Shown: in pieces, positions 37,134 through 46,121 of the stretch
Position numbering within the stretch: the first letter of the stretch is position 1
Layout: each line of letters begins with the position of its first letter
DNA from: Mesorhizobium loti
GTDB lineage: Bacteria > Pseudomonadota > Alphaproteobacteria > Rhizobiales > Rhizobiaceae
DNA: 64,000 nt
Direction of reading: 5' to 3'
Assembly: GCA_014189435.1 (NCBI GenBank)
Contig: CP050293.1
Span: 3,353,001 to 3,417,000 of the forward strand
Made by a program: the position numbers and the translations under genes
Notes under the pieces: generated by a model
The model's input: only the letters and a program-made list of their open reading frames with translations
Told to the model about the DNA's origin: nothing
The model's database searches: none

Positions 37134-37676
37134 ATGCGAAAACTTATCGTCACCGAATTCATCAGCGTCGATGGCATTGCTGAGGTCGAGAAGCTGCCCA
37201 GCGTGACCTGGAACGATGAGATGAACAGGTTCAAGGAAGACGAGCTTGCCGATAGCGGCGCCATGCTTTTGGGGCGCACGACCTACGAGATCTTTGCCGG
37301 ATCATGGCCCAAGGAAACCGGAGATTTTGCCGACCGGTTCAACGCGCTGCCGAAATATGTCGCTTCGACCAGCCTGAAGACGCTCGACTGGAAGCCGGCC
37401 GAATTGCTGAAGGGACCGCTGCCCGAAGCGGTCAGGACCCTGAAGCAAGGCAGCGGCGGCAACATCTGTGTGCATGGCAGCCTCAGCGTCGCGCAGGAAT
37501 TGCTGCGCCATGGCCTGGTCGACCGCGTCAGGCTGCTCAGCTATCCGGGCGCCGTCGGCCAGGGCAAGCCGCTGTTCCCAGCCGGCGAGTCGCTGCCGCT
37601 CGAGTTGATTTCGGCCACGCCGTTCAGCAACGGCGTTGTGGCGCTGGAGTATGCGCCGGTGGCGACGAAGTCGTAG
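37134..37676 (+). CDS. Dihydrofolate reductase family protein (RibD C-terminal domain)
   Basis: A 180-residue protein of the RibD-C/DHFR-like fold. It opens MRKLIVTEFISVDGIAE and continues with GAMLLGRTTYEIFAGSWP and GGNICVHGSLSVAQELLRHG, the usual NADPH-binding segments of this group. AAGGAG lies before the ATG. It is likely a small NADPH-dependent reductase of unknown substrate, and not the housekeeping folate enzyme. It stands alone between efp and the patatin gene. Confidence 0.9.
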   Translation: MRKLIVTEFISVDGIAEVEKLPSVTWNDEMNRFKEDELADSGAMLLGRTTYEIFAGSWPKETGDFADRFNALPKYVASTSLKTLDWKPAELLKGPLPEAVRTLKQGSGGNICVHGSLSVAQELLRHGLVDRVRLLSYPGAVGQGKPLFPAGESLPLELISATPFSNGVVALEYAPVATKS

Positions 37677-37740
37677 TCGGCTTCCAGGCTTGTATGACAA
37701 CAGCGCTCGACCCTGGACAATCCGACGTCGCGCCCGCTCC

Positions 37741-38610
37741 TTACCCGGCCTTCTTCCCTCGCCGCCCCTTGACGGCAGCCCCGCTCCTCGCCTCCACCGC
37801 CTTCTCCACCTGCCGCTTCAGCTCGTCCTTGATATCCACCGTCTCGTTCATCAAGGCGTCGATCTTCAGGAAATCGAGGACGCGGTATCTCGACACCGCC
37901 GGGCGAACCAGGATGTCGGGGCGGCACTGCTTCAGCTTGTTGGCGATGATCGACTGCATCATCAGCTGGGTGGCGCCGAACATCAGGTCGACGGAGGTCG
38001 GCTGCTTGCGGTCGGCCTCTTCCGGCGCGCCGACCACGTCGACGCCGATGATGATGTCGGCATCGTTCTCGATCAGGTCGAACGGCACGGGGTTGTAGAT
38101 GCCGCCGTCGATCAGCAGCCTGCCGTCGCGCGTCACCGGGCGGAACACGGCGGGGATGGCCGCAGAGGCCGCCAATGCGGAGTGCAGGTCGCCGTCTTCG
38201 AAGACAGCGAGCTTATGGCCGAAATAGTCGGTCGCGGTCACCTTGAGCGGGATTTTCAGCTCGGCGAAGGTTTCGGGAATGGCCTCGGGCAGAAAGGCTT
38301 TCAGGATGCGCTCGACGTTGAACTGGCTGACGCGGATGCCGTTCTGCATGGCTTCGGCGATGGTGCCCGGCCGCGCCCGCCACATGCGGCTTGCCACTTC
38401 GGCGCGGCGGCCGAGGATCGAGCGGGCATAGTCGTGGATATCCTTGCCGGTCATGCCAGAGGCCATGCCGGCGCCCATGATGGCGCCGATCGACGAGCCA
38501 GCTATCGCCACCGGCCGGATGCCGAGCTCGTCCAGCGCCTCGATGACATGGATATGCGCCAGTCCGCGCGCGCCGCCGCCGCCGAAGGCGATGCCGAAGG
38601 TCGGGCTCAT
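37741..38610 (-). CDS. Patatin-like phospholipase
   Basis: A 289-residue serine hydrolase of the RssA/patatin group, acting on phospholipids or other esters. The oxyanion motif GGGGARG is at 10-16, the nucleophile Ser40 is in GSSIG (38-42), and the dyad aspartate is Asp168 in IDGG. The C-terminal 40 residues are charged and basic (KGRRGKK). It overlaps the zinc-less M16 gene by ATGA and so is translationally coupled to it. The shared operon suggests a cell-envelope role, which is inference. Confidence 0.93.
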   Translation of the reverse strand: MSPTFGIAFGGGGARGLAHIHVIEALDELGIRPVAIAGSSIGAIMGAGMASGMTGKDIHDYARSILGRRAEVASRMWRARPGTIAEAMQNGIRVSQFNVERILKAFLPEAIPETFAELKIPLKVTATDYFGHKLAVFEDGDLHSALAASAAIPAVFRPVTRDGRLLIDGGIYNPVPFDLIENDADIIIGVDVVGAPEEADRKQPTSVDLMFGATQLMMQSIIANKLKQCRPDILVRPAVSRYRVLDFLKIDALMNETVDIKDELKRQVEKAVEARSGAAVKGRRGKKAG

Positions 38611-39956
38611 CCCTTGCCGGCTCCGGCCAGTTTCGGTCCTATGACCATGATGGTCGGCTCGGCCGACAGCAGCTTCTTCGCCGCCGCCTTGACCTGATCG
38701 AGCGTCACCGCGTTGATGTAGCCGGCGCGGCGCTGCATGTAGTCGATGCCGAGATCGTCGAGCTGCAGCTCGACCAGCGTCGCGGCGATGGAACTCGACG
38801 AGTCCAGATTGTTGATGGCATAGGCGCCGGTCAAATATTTCTTGGTCGCCGCAAGCTCCGCCTCGGTCGGGCCTTGCTCGGCCAGCTGCTTGACCACGTC
38901 GCGGACGATGCCCAGCGTCTCGGCCGCCCGGTCCGACCGCGTCCCGGTGCTGACGATCAGCGCGCTGGCGTGGTCCTGGTTGATCAGCGAGGAGTTGACG
39001 CTGTAGGCCAGCCCGCGCTTTTCGCGCACCTCCTGGAACAGGCGCGAGGTGAAGGTGCCGCCGCCGAGGATCTCGTTCATAAGCACGGCTGGAAAGAAAT
39101 CCGCCGCCTTGCGCTTCACGCCGGGAAAAGCGAGCTGCAGCGAGGTCTGCGGCAGGTCGTAGTCGACCTCGACATGCTGCGCCAGCTTCGGGTCGATATC
39201 GGCCACCGGCCTCAGCGCCTGGTTCTGCGGCAGGTCGCCGAACACCATGTCGAGCTTCTTCTTCAGCGTCTCGGGATCGATGGCGCCGACCACAGCGACA
39301 TGCAGGCCGCCGCGCGCGAAAACCGCCTTGTGCAAGGCTTTCAGGTCGTCCGGCGTGATGGTGGCGATGCTTTCCTTGGTGCCCTGGTCGGAGCGGGAAT
39401 AGGGATGATCACCATAGAGGGCGCGCGCCCATTTGTTCTGTGCGACCGTGTCGGGGTCGTTCTCGCCGGCGATGATGCCGGACAGTATCTGGGAGCGGAT
39501 GCGGTCGATCGGCAATTGGTCGAAGCGCGGCTCGTTGACCGCCAGCCGCAACAGCTCGAACGCCTGGTCACGCTGCTCAGCCAGCATGCGCATCGAGCCA
39601 TAGATGCCGTCGCGGCTCTCGTCGAAGCCCATCTCGGCGCCGGCATCGTCGAGCTTGATCTGAAAACCTTCCGAATCGAGCGGGCCGGCACCTTCGTCGA
39701 ACAGGCCGGTCATCAGGTTGGCCAGCCCTTCCTTGCCGACGGGATCCTGCGTCGAGCCGCCGCCGAAGACGAAGCGGATGGCGACGATCGGCACGGAATA
39801 GTCCTCGACCAGCCATGCGGTGATGCCTTTTGGCGAGGTGACGGACTGGATGTCCATGGCACGCGCCGTGAGTACGGGCAGGACCAGGAAGAGGATGGAG
39901 AGGAGTAATGTGATCAGTGGGGCGGCGGCGCGGCTCGGGATAGTCGCTACAGGCAA
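38607..39956 (-). CDS. M16 family zinc-less peptidase-like subunit
   Basis: A secreted M16 protein of about 449 residues that lacks HxxEH: the position of the first motif reads GLANLMTGLFDEG. It keeps the R/Y substrate-binding segment (FTSRLFQEVREKRGLAYSV). Such proteins pair with an active M16 subunit, which is the neighbour upstream. The best start is TTG at 39956, giving a good signal peptide (PLITLLLSILFLVLPVLTARA); an in-frame extension upstream runs through a repeat and is rejected. The patatin gene follows with an ATGA overlap. Confidence 0.88.
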   Translation of the reverse strand: MPVATIPSRAAAPLITLLLSILFLVLPVLTARAMDIQSVTSPKGITAWLVEDYSVPIVAIRFVFGGGSTQDPVGKEGLANLMTGLFDEGAGPLDSEGFQIKLDDAGAEMGFDESRDGIYGSMRMLAEQRDQAFELLRLAVNEPRFDQLPIDRIRSQILSGIIAGENDPDTVAQNKWARALYGDHPYSRSDQGTKESIATITPDDLKALHKAVFARGGLHVAVVGAIDPETLKKKLDMVFGDLPQNQALRPVADIDPKLAQHVEVDYDLPQTSLQLAFPGVKRKAADFFPAVLMNEILGGGTFTSRLFQEVREKRGLAYSVNSSLINQDHASALIVSTGTRSDRAAETLGIVRDVVKQLAEQGPTEAELAATKKYLTGAYAINNLDSSSSIAATLVELQLDDLGIDYMQRRAGYINAVTLDQVKAAAKKLLSAEPTIMVIGPKLAGAGKG

Positions 39957-40006
39957 ATGATAGTTTCCAACTTGTGTTCCAGACGAACAATTGTCGACGT
40001 CGGCGC

Positions 40007-40183
40007 CGCCCCTCATCGCCCTGCCGGGCACTTCTCCCCGTATAGTGACGGGGAGAAGGAGGCTGGCCGCACCCTCGGCGCTCGTCTTGCAACGCTGGTG
40101 ATTGGCGAAACCGGTGACGACAGCGCCCCTCTCCCCGTCACTATACGGGGAGAGGATGCCGGCAGGCAGGTGAGGGGCAGCGC
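40007..40183. repeat. Nested-palindrome intergenic repeat, family C, between the M16 genes
   Basis: Both ends carry the hairpin CTCCCCGTATAGTGACGGGGAG or its complement, set inside larger inverted ends CGCCCCTCATCGCCCTGCCG and CGGCAGGCAGGTGAGGGGC. The centre has ATTGGCGAAA, the core also seen in family A. It lies in the 251-bp gap within the M16 operon, directly upstream of the zinc-less subunit whose start codon is a rare TTG. Confidence 0.8.
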
Positions 40184-40207
40184 CAACGCTCAATCTCGAC
40201 ATCATCG

Positions 40208-41578
40208 TCAATTCCCCGCCTGTTGCTGCGGCAAGAGATAACCGGTCGTCGACCGGGCAAGCACCAGATAGCGCGCGGCGACGGCCTTTACCTCATCTGT
40301 CGTAACCTTGCGGATGCGGTCCGGCCATTGCTGGACGTCCTGCACATTGCCGCCGGTGGCCAGTGTCGAGCCGTAGATGTTGGCCATCGAATCCTGTTTG
40401 TCGCGGGCAAAGATCATCGATCTGACATAGCGATCCTTGGCCTTTTCCAGCTCCGATGGCGTAACACCGTCCCTGACGATGCGTGCCACTTCCGCGTCGA
40501 CCGCCGCTTCGACGTCGGCGAGTTTGGCATCGCCGCGCGGCGCGCCGTAGATGGTGAAATTGGTGTCGTCGAGCATCGTGCCCTGGAAAAAGGCGCCGGC
40601 GCTGGAGGCGATGCCCTGCTGGACGACGAGCGCCTGGTAAAGCCGGCTGCGATTGCCGCCGCCGAGGATTTCCGCCAAGAGGTCGAGCGCTTCCGCCTCG
40701 CCCGGCTTGCCGGAATGATAGGACGGCACCACCCACTGGGTGGAAAAACTCGGCACGCTGACGCGGGCATCGGCGAGCGTGACCGTACGTTTGGTGTTCT
40801 GCTCCGGTTCGACCGGACGGATGCGCGGCGGCAGATCGGGGCCACGCGCCACCTTGCCATAGGTCTTTTCGGCCAGCGCCTTCACCGTGTCCGGCTCGAC
40901 ATCGCCGGCGACGATCAGCACGGCGTTGTTGGGCCGGTAGTATTTGTCATAGAAGGCGGTCGCGTCGGTGCGGTTCAGCTGCTGCATCTCCTGCATCCAG
41001 CCGATGACCGGAATGCGATAGGGCTGGTTCTGCCACAGCGTGGCATCGACCTCCTCGTCCAGAACCGCCTCCGGATTGTTGTCGATGCGCGAGCGGCGCT
41101 CCTCGAGGATGACATCGCGCTCGGTCTTGATGACATCGTCGGTGAGGATGAGGTTGCGCATGCGGTCGGCCTCGAAGCTCATCATCAGTTCGAGCGCCGA
41201 CGGCGCCACCGTCTCGTGGAAGGCGGTGTAGTCGTAGGAGGTGAAGGCGTTGTTGGAGCCGCCGATGTCGGAGATGGCGCGGTCGAACTCGCCCGCCGCA
41301 TGGTGGGTCGTCGCCTTGAACATCAGATGCTCGAAGAAATGCGCGATGCCCGATTTGCCGGGCGGCTCGTCGGCGCTGCCGATCTTGTACCAGACCATAT
41401 GGGTGACGATCGGCGCGCGATGGTCGGGAATGACGACGACCTCCATGCCATTATCGAGCAGGAAGTCCGTCACCTTGAACGCGTCCGGCGCGCTCTCGGC
41501 CAGCACCGGGCCTGTGATCGTGAAAGCCAGCGACGTCGCCAGCAGCGTTGCGCGCAGCCATTCAGCCCTAAATGTCAT
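40208..41578 (-). CDS. M16 family zinc metallopeptidase (active subunit)
   Basis: A 456-residue insulinase-family protease. The inverted zinc motif HFFEH is at 80-84 and the third ligand is near Glu160 (VILEERR). A signal peptide (about 1-28, ending VLAES) sends it to the periplasm. The ATG at 41578 has GGAG upstream; a slightly longer frame exists. It is first in a three-gene run with a zinc-less M16 partner and a patatin, so the active heterodimer is probably encoded here. Its substrates are unknown. Confidence 0.94.
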   Translation of the reverse strand: MTFRAEWLRATLLATSLAFTITGPVLAESAPDAFKVTDFLLDNGMEVVVIPDHRAPIVTHMVWYKIGSADEPPGKSGIAHFFEHLMFKATTHHAAGEFDRAISDIGGSNNAFTSYDYTAFHETVAPSALELMMSFEADRMRNLILTDDVIKTERDVILEERRSRIDNNPEAVLDEEVDATLWQNQPYRIPVIGWMQEMQQLNRTDATAFYDKYYRPNNAVLIVAGDVEPDTVKALAEKTYGKVARGPDLPPRIRPVEPEQNTKRTVTLADARVSVPSFSTQWVVPSYHSGKPGEAEALDLLAEILGGGNRSRLYQALVVQQGIASSAGAFFQGTMLDDTNFTIYGAPRGDAKLADVEAAVDAEVARIVRDGVTPSELEKAKDRYVRSMIFARDKQDSMANIYGSTLATGGNVQDVQQWPDRIRKVTTDEVKAVAARYLVLARSTTGYLLPQQQAGN

Positions 41579-41644
41579 CAACGGCTCCGATTTCGTAGAG
41601 CGGATCATCGTTTCACGGAAACGTTGACCGCTCTATCTCTTTGT

Positions 41645-41699
41645 TTTGACGCAATTCCGGACTGAAAACCGCTTCACACTTTTCCTGGAATTGCTCTAG
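41645..41699. repeat. Palindromic repeat, family D (copy 2)
   Basis: GCAATTCC (41651-41658) and GGAATTGC (41687-41694) are the arms. TTTTGACGCAATTCC and CACACTTTTCCTGGAATTGCT are shared with 27478-27555. It lies between rsmD's 3' end and the active M16 gene's 5' end, where it may act as a transcript end for rsmD. The adjacent bases to 41799 hold no gene that I can see. Confidence 0.75.
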
Positions 41700-41799
41700 G
41701 CAGGACGATAGGCAGGGTGTTGGCGACAAGCAAAGTGAATTGTTGGTCATGTTGCCGGCAAAGGCGGCGGCAAAGAGGCCGGCCACGAACGCAGGCTTA

Positions 41800-42354
41800 T
41801 CAGGCCGCCTCGATGAAGCGGATGACGGTCTCGCCATAGTTGCGTTCGTCCAGCACGGAAAAACCGGGACCTGGCTCGAAAGCGGCCACCGCGGCCTCCT
41901 CGACCACGCACAGCGCGCCGGGGCGAAGCCAGCCGCCGGCTTTCGCCGACTGCAGGGCGCGCTCGCCAAGGCCCTTGCCATAGGGTGGGTCGGCGAAGAC
42001 AAGGCCAAACGGCGCCAGCGTGCCGGCCTCGCCAAGGCCGGTGGCGTCGCGGCGGAAGATCTTGGTGCGGCCGGTCAGGCCAAAAGCCTCGACATTGTCG
42101 CGGATGAGGCCACGACCTTCGGCCGATTCCTCGATGAAGACGCCGTAGGAGGCACCGCGCGACAGTGCTTCGAGTCCCAGAGCGCCGGTGCCGGCGAACA
42201 GGTCGAGCACACGCGCGCCGTCCAATTGCTCCGCGAAGCGATGCGCCAACACGTTGAAGACCGCCTCGCGGGTGCGATCGGTCGTCGGACGGATGGCGCT
42301 CGAGCGAGGCGTCGCCAGCGGACGCCCGCGAAACTCACCGCCGACGATTCTCAT
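41800..42354 (-). CDS. rsmD: 16S rRNA (guanine(966)-N(2))-methyltransferase RsmD
   Basis: A 184-residue SAM-dependent methyltransferase for G966 of 16S rRNA. The SAM-binding motif I is LDLFAGTGALGLEALSRGA, and the catalytic DPPYGKGL stands in place of NPPY. It opens MRIVGGEFRGRPL and keeps the PTTDRTREAVFNVL segment typical of RsmD. Its ATG overlaps the pseudouridine synthase stop (ATGA), coupling two rRNA-modification genes. Confidence 0.96.
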   Translation of the reverse strand: MRIVGGEFRGRPLATPRSSAIRPTTDRTREAVFNVLAHRFAEQLDGARVLDLFAGTGALGLEALSRGASYGVFIEESAEGRGLIRDNVEAFGLTGRTKIFRRDATGLGEAGTLAPFGLVFADPPYGKGLGERALQSAKAGGWLRPGALCVVEEAAVAAFEPGPGFSVLDERNYGETVIRFIEAA

Positions 42355-44555
42355 CTCGCCTTGGGGCCCCTGGGACCATTGCGCGGACGGTCACCACCGC
42401 CGGCACCGCCCGGACGCTCGCCGCGCGGCTTGCCGAACGGCTTTGCGCCGGCGGGTTTGCCATAGGACGGCTTGAACGATGCCTTGCGCGCCTTGGCGTC
42501 AGCCGCCTTGGCGGCGTCCGCTTCTGCCCGGCCCTTGCCGATCGGCCGCGCGCCCGGCGCCATCCAGACATTGGCCTTGCGCTGGCCGGGCGGCTCGATC
42601 GGCCGCTGCTCGCGCTCGGATTTCTTGCCGCCGCCCGGCTTGCCGCCAAAAGCACCACGCGGTTTGTCACCAAAGCCGCCACGCGGCTTGTCGCCAAAGC
42701 TACCACGGGGCTTGTCGCCGAAGCTGCGTTCGGGACGCGGACCGCGTTCGCCAAAGCTCTTCTCGGACCCTGCGCTTCTGTCGGGACTTGTCGACAGCTT
42801 GCCCAGCGCCTCGTCGCGGCTGCCTTCGCGGCGTTTGCGGTTCTTGATCAAGCCGCCCTCGCCGATCGGACGGCGCTCGCCATCGCGGGTGAACTTCGGC
42901 CGTTCCGGCTCCGGCTCGCGGATTTCGGTGCGCCGCACCGGCTTGTTGGAAAACGGTTTGGTGACATCGGCGTCGAAATTGGCGCCTGATTCCTCGACTA
43001 GGCGCTCGCCAAGCTGGTCGCGCAACACCCTGCCCTTGATCTCCAGCACATGGCCCTCGGCGAGGTCATCGAGTTGGAACGGGCCGTAGGAAATGCGGAT
43101 CAGCCGCGTCACATCGAGGCCGAGCGAGCCGAGGATGTTCCTGACTTCGCGGTTCTTGCCCTCGCGCAGGCCGATCGTCAGCCAGGCATTGGTGCCTTGC
43201 TCGCGGTCGAGCGTCGCTTCGATGGCGCCGTAAAACACGCCGTCGACGGCAATGCCTTCACGCAGGCCGGCAAGCGCGCTCTCCTCGACCTTGCCGTGGA
43301 CGCGCACGCGGTAGCGGCGCAGCCAGCCGGTTGCCGGCAGTTCGAGCACGCGCGACAGGCCGCCATCGTTGGTAAGCAGCAACAGGCCTTCGGTGTTGAT
43401 GTCGAGCCGGCCGATGGTCATCAGCCGCGGCAATTCAGCCGGCAGCACGTCGAAGACGGTCTTGCGGCCCTCGGGATCGCGGTTGGTGGTGACGACGCCG
43501 GCCGGCTTGTGGAACAGGAACAGCCGGGTGCGCTCGATCGGCGGGATTTCCATGCCGTCGAGATGGATGATGTCATCAGGCATCACGTTGAAGGCCGGCG
43601 AAGTCAGGGCGCGGCCATTGACCTTGACGCGACCGGCGGCGATCAGTTCCTCGGCATCGCGGCGCGAGGCGAGGCCGGCACGCGCCAGCCGCTTGGCGAT
43701 GCGTTCGCCTGCCTCTTCCGCAGCCTCGGCGGGACGCGGGCGCGGCTTGAAGCTGCCGCCTGACGCGCCTTGCGGCCGATCGTTGAAATCCCGCTTGGGA
43801 CGATCGCCGAAATCACGCTTGGGGCGGTCAGCGAAGTCACGCTTCGGGCGATCGCCGGAGTCGCGCGGGGCGCGGTCACCAAAATCACGCTTGGGACGGT
43901 CGAAGCGCTTTTCGCCGCCCTCTGCCGCCGCAGCCGGCCGGTCACCACGCGGTGCATAAGGTTTGCGCGGCCCTTCGCGCTTTTCATAAGGCTTGCGTTC
44001 GCCTTCGGCCGCCATTGGCCGGTCGCCACGTGGCGCATAAGGTTTGCGCGGTCCTTCGCGCTTCTCATAGGGCTTGCGCTCGCCTTCGGCGGCCATCGGC
44101 CGGTCGCCACGCGGCGCATAAGGTTTGCGTGGGCCTTCGCGCTTCTCATAGGGCTTGCGCTCACCTTCAGCAGCCACCGGGCGGTCGCCGCGCGGTGCGT
44201 AGGGTTTGCGTGGCCCTTCGCGCTTTTCATACGGCTTACGCTCGCCTTCAGCGGCCACCGGACGGTCGCCGCGCGGTGCATAGGGCTTGCGTGGCCCTTC
44301 ACGCTTCTCAAAGGGTTTGCCTTCGGGACGCGGACCTTTGCTGAATGGCTTGTCGCCGCCCTTGAAGTCGCGCTTCGGCCGCTCGCCATCGGCAGCCATC
44401 GGCCGATCGCCACGCGGTGTGTAAGGTTTCTTGGCGCCGAAGGACGGCTTGCCGCCTTTGCCGGCGCCGCTATCACGGCCGCGCGGTCCCGCGACTTTCG
44501 GGCCACTCCTGGCCGGCCCCTTCTTGGGTCGGAATTTCTTGTCGTTGTCGTCCAT
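42351..44555 (-). CDS. 23S rRNA pseudouridine synthase (RluB/RsuA family) with long disordered repeat regions
   Basis: A 734-residue protein; RluB is about 290. The catalytic core is residues 283-520: an S4 RNA-binding domain (ERIAKRLARAGLASRRDAEE) and an RsuA/RluB domain with Asp385 in GRLDINTEG. Around it lie basic low-complexity arms: an N-terminal stretch with five copies of a 27-residue unit (80-215), then DRPKRDF repeats (225-260), and a C-terminal tail with four FGDKPRG-type repeats. AAAGG sits five bases before the ATG at 44555. It overlaps rsmD. The arms probably bind RNA or ribosomes; this is inference. Confidence 0.92.
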   Translation of the reverse strand: MDDNDKKFRPKKGPARSGPKVAGPRGRDSGAGKGGKPSFGAKKPYTPRGDRPMAADGERPKRDFKGGDKPFSKGPRPEGKPFEKREGPRKPYAPRGDRPVAAEGERKPYEKREGPRKPYAPRGDRPVAAEGERKPYEKREGPRKPYAPRGDRPMAAEGERKPYEKREGPRKPYAPRGDRPMAAEGERKPYEKREGPRKPYAPRGDRPAAAAEGGEKRFDRPKRDFGDRAPRDSGDRPKRDFADRPKRDFGDRPKRDFNDRPQGASGGSFKPRPRPAEAAEEAGERIAKRLARAGLASRRDAEELIAAGRVKVNGRALTSPAFNVMPDDIIHLDGMEIPPIERTRLFLFHKPAGVVTTNRDPEGRKTVFDVLPAELPRLMTIGRLDINTEGLLLLTNDGGLSRVLELPATGWLRRYRVRVHGKVEESALAGLREGIAVDGVFYGAIEATLDREQGTNAWLTIGLREGKNREVRNILGSLGLDVTRLIRISYGPFQLDDLAEGHVLEIKGRVLRDQLGERLVEESGANFDADVTKPFSNKPVRRTEIREPEPERPKFTRDGERRPIGEGGLIKNRKRREGSRDEALGKLSTSPDRSAGSEKSFGERGPRPERSFGDKPRGSFGDKPRGGFGDKPRGAFGGKPGGGKKSEREQRPIEPPGQRKANVWMAPGARPIGKGRAEADAAKAADAKARKASFKPSYGKPAGAKPFGKPRGERPGGAGGGDRPRNGPRGPKAR
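43911..44318. repeat. 81-bp coding tandem repeat (five copies) in the pseudouridine synthase gene
   Basis: Five units of 81 bp encode KPYEKREGPRKPYAPRGDRP plus VAAEGER, with Val/Met and Phe/Tyr exchanges between copies and scattered silent changes. Equivalent points such as CTTCTCATAGGGCTTGCG occur at a strict 81-bp spacing (near 43981, 44062, 44143, 44224, 44305). The period is a multiple of three, so copy-number change by slippage or recombination would keep the frame. Confidence 0.92.
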
Positions 44556-44577
44556 GTGGCCTTTATCCGTTTGCGCT

Positions 44578-44684
44578 GCTACAGCGTGGCGCATCCTTTC
44601 GGGCGCGCAACGAACGCTGTAGCACTTTTGATGTGGCGCATGATCATTTTCGAAAACCGAGTCCCGATTTTCGAGGTCATGCGC
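44578..44684. repeat. Palindromic repeat pair upstream of tadA (family F)
   Basis: Two inverted repeats in tandem: GCTACAGCGT (44578-44587) with ACGCTGTAGC (44614-44623), and GCGCATGA (44636-44643) with TCATGCGC (44677-44684). CATTTTCGAAAACCG inside the second resembles dispersed rhizobial repeat units. They occupy the divergent gap between the pseudouridine synthase and tadA, so they lie upstream of both genes. Confidence 0.65.
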
Positions 44685-44737
44685 TCAATAACAGGATCAC
44701 CGTCAGGTGGCGAGGAGATAATCGGAATGGAAATCGC

Positions 44738-45187
44738 GTGACGCGGCCCGATTTCATGGCGCTGGCGCTGAAGGAGGCCGAAGCTGCCGCCTTGCGTGGC
44801 GAAGTGCCGGTCGGCGCCGTCATCGCCAATGGCGATGGCGTTGTCGCCAGCGCCGGCAACCGCACCCGCGAACTTGCCGATCCGACCGCGCATGCCGAGA
44901 TGCTGGTCATCCGCGAAGCCTGCCGCAAACTGTCAGCCGAGCGGCTCACCGGCCATGATCTCTATGTGACGCTTGAGCCTTGCGCCATGTGCGCCGGCGC
45001 CATTTCCTTTGCCCGGCTGCGCCGGCTCTATTTCGGCGCCGCCGACGACAAGGGCGGCGCGGTGGTCAATGGCGTGCGCTTTTTTGCCTCGCCAACCTGC
45101 CACCACACGCCCGACATCTATCCGGGCATGGGCGAGACCGAAGCGGCCGTGCTGCTCAAAGAATTTTTCCGGGAACGGCGCGGCTGA
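44738..45187 (+). CDS. tadA: tRNA-specific adenosine deaminase (wobble A34 to inosine)
   Basis: Deaminates A34 of tRNA-Arg. A 149-residue cytidine/deoxycytidylate deaminase-fold enzyme. Zinc and catalytic residues are His52 and Glu54 (HAE) and Cys82 and Cys85 (PCAMC). The GTG at 44738 gives the common rhizobial start MTRPDFMALAL, with GGAA five bases upstream; an ATG at 44756 is the alternative. A longer frame is open upstream through repeats. It is divergent from the pseudouridine synthase and convergent with a lipoprotein gene. Confidence 0.95.
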   Translation: MTRPDFMALALKEAEAAALRGEVPVGAVIANGDGVVASAGNRTRELADPTAHAEMLVIREACRKLSAERLTGHDLYVTLEPCAMCAGAISFARLRRLYFGAADDKGGAVVNGVRFFASPTCHHTPDIYPGMGETEAAVLLKEFFRERRG

Positions 45188-45229
45188 ACCGGGCGCCCTT
45201 CGGCAAGAAACAACAAAGAGGCGGTTTTT

Positions 45230-45910
45230 TTACAGGGACGGCATCCAGTCGAACCAGCCGCTGCCCTTCTTGCCTTCCGCCTCTTTCTTGAGACGGCGTT
45301 CCTTCTTGTATTCGTCCTCGCCAAGCTCGCCCTGCGGCGCCGTGCCGGCCGCGACACGATACTGCACCGGCGGCTCGCTGAGGTATTTGCGGGTGTTCGG
45401 GTCACCCTGCTTGCTATCGGCGAGACGACGCTGGATCTCGGCGGAGCGACCCTTGTCGGAATCCGCGGGCGACCACGCCGGCGGGTGGCTCGAGCCTGAC
45501 TCCGCCAGTGCCTTCTTCACCGAGACCGGATCGGTCTGCACGTCGTCGATGATCTCCGACTGATAGGCCGGATCGTTCTGATGGGCGGTGGCGTCGGCGC
45601 GCAGGCGGGCGCGGCGCTGCTCGGGCGATTCGGGCCATTCGGCGCTCGCCGTCTCGATGCTGTCCTGTGGCGCCGGCAGCGCTTCCTTCTGGCCTGGCGC
45701 CGGTTTCACCAGCGTCGGGCGCGGCTTGTAGTCGATCTGTTCCTTGCGCTTCGGCGCGAATGAAAAGGCGCCCGAAATATCGCCGGCCAGCTGTTCGCCG
45801 GCGGTCTTGTCGGTGCCATAGGTCGGAGAGCCCATGCAGCCGGACAAAGCCAGGCCCGATGCGACAAGCGGCGCCAACAGCGCCAGGCGCGCATTATATC
45901 TCTCGGTCAT
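45230..45910 (-). CDS. Lipoprotein of unknown function
   Basis: A 226-residue protein with a lipoprotein signal: a hydrophobic stretch (about 8-22) and lipobox LALSGC at about 20-25, so the mature N-terminus is the lipidated Cys. The rest is hydrophilic, Pro- and Lys-rich, without membrane helices, and ends WFDWMPSL. Conserved-looking segments are PTYGTDKTAGEQLAGDISG and KYLSEPPVQYRVAA. No enzyme motif is seen. A start further upstream is possible but would bury the signal. Function unknown. Confidence 0.8.
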   Translation of the reverse strand: MTERYNARLALLAPLVASGLALSGCMGSPTYGTDKTAGEQLAGDISGAFSFAPKRKEQIDYKPRPTLVKPAPGQKEALPAPQDSIETASAEWPESPEQRRARLRADATAHQNDPAYQSEIIDDVQTDPVSVKKALAESGSSHPPAWSPADSDKGRSAEIQRRLADSKQGDPNTRKYLSEPPVQYRVAAGTAPQGELGEDEYKKERRLKKEAEGKKGSGWFDWMPSL

Positions 45911-46058
45911 GCCAAAAAGTCCCACTGTAGACAGCCTCTCGATTGCCACCGGCCTCATGACCAGTCCCCATCGTCCAAGCACTTGCGACGGAAATCCGGC
46001 GACAATTTGTCTTCCGGAGTTTCGCGTGTTTACCTCAACCACTCGTTAAGGGCAACGC

Positions 46059-46077
46059 GCGGGCGGTTTTCGCCCGC
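46059..46077 (-). terminator. Hairpin downstream of ileS
   Basis: GCGGGCG (46059-46065) and CGCCCGC (46071-46077) form a GC-rich stem with a five-base loop, 45 bases after the ileS stop. There is no T-run after it on the coding strand. It may end the ileS transcript. Confidence 0.4.
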
Positions 46078-46121
46078 CCGGCGTGGCATTTGTGCACCGA
46101 TCAAGCTAGCCGGCCGGCCTG

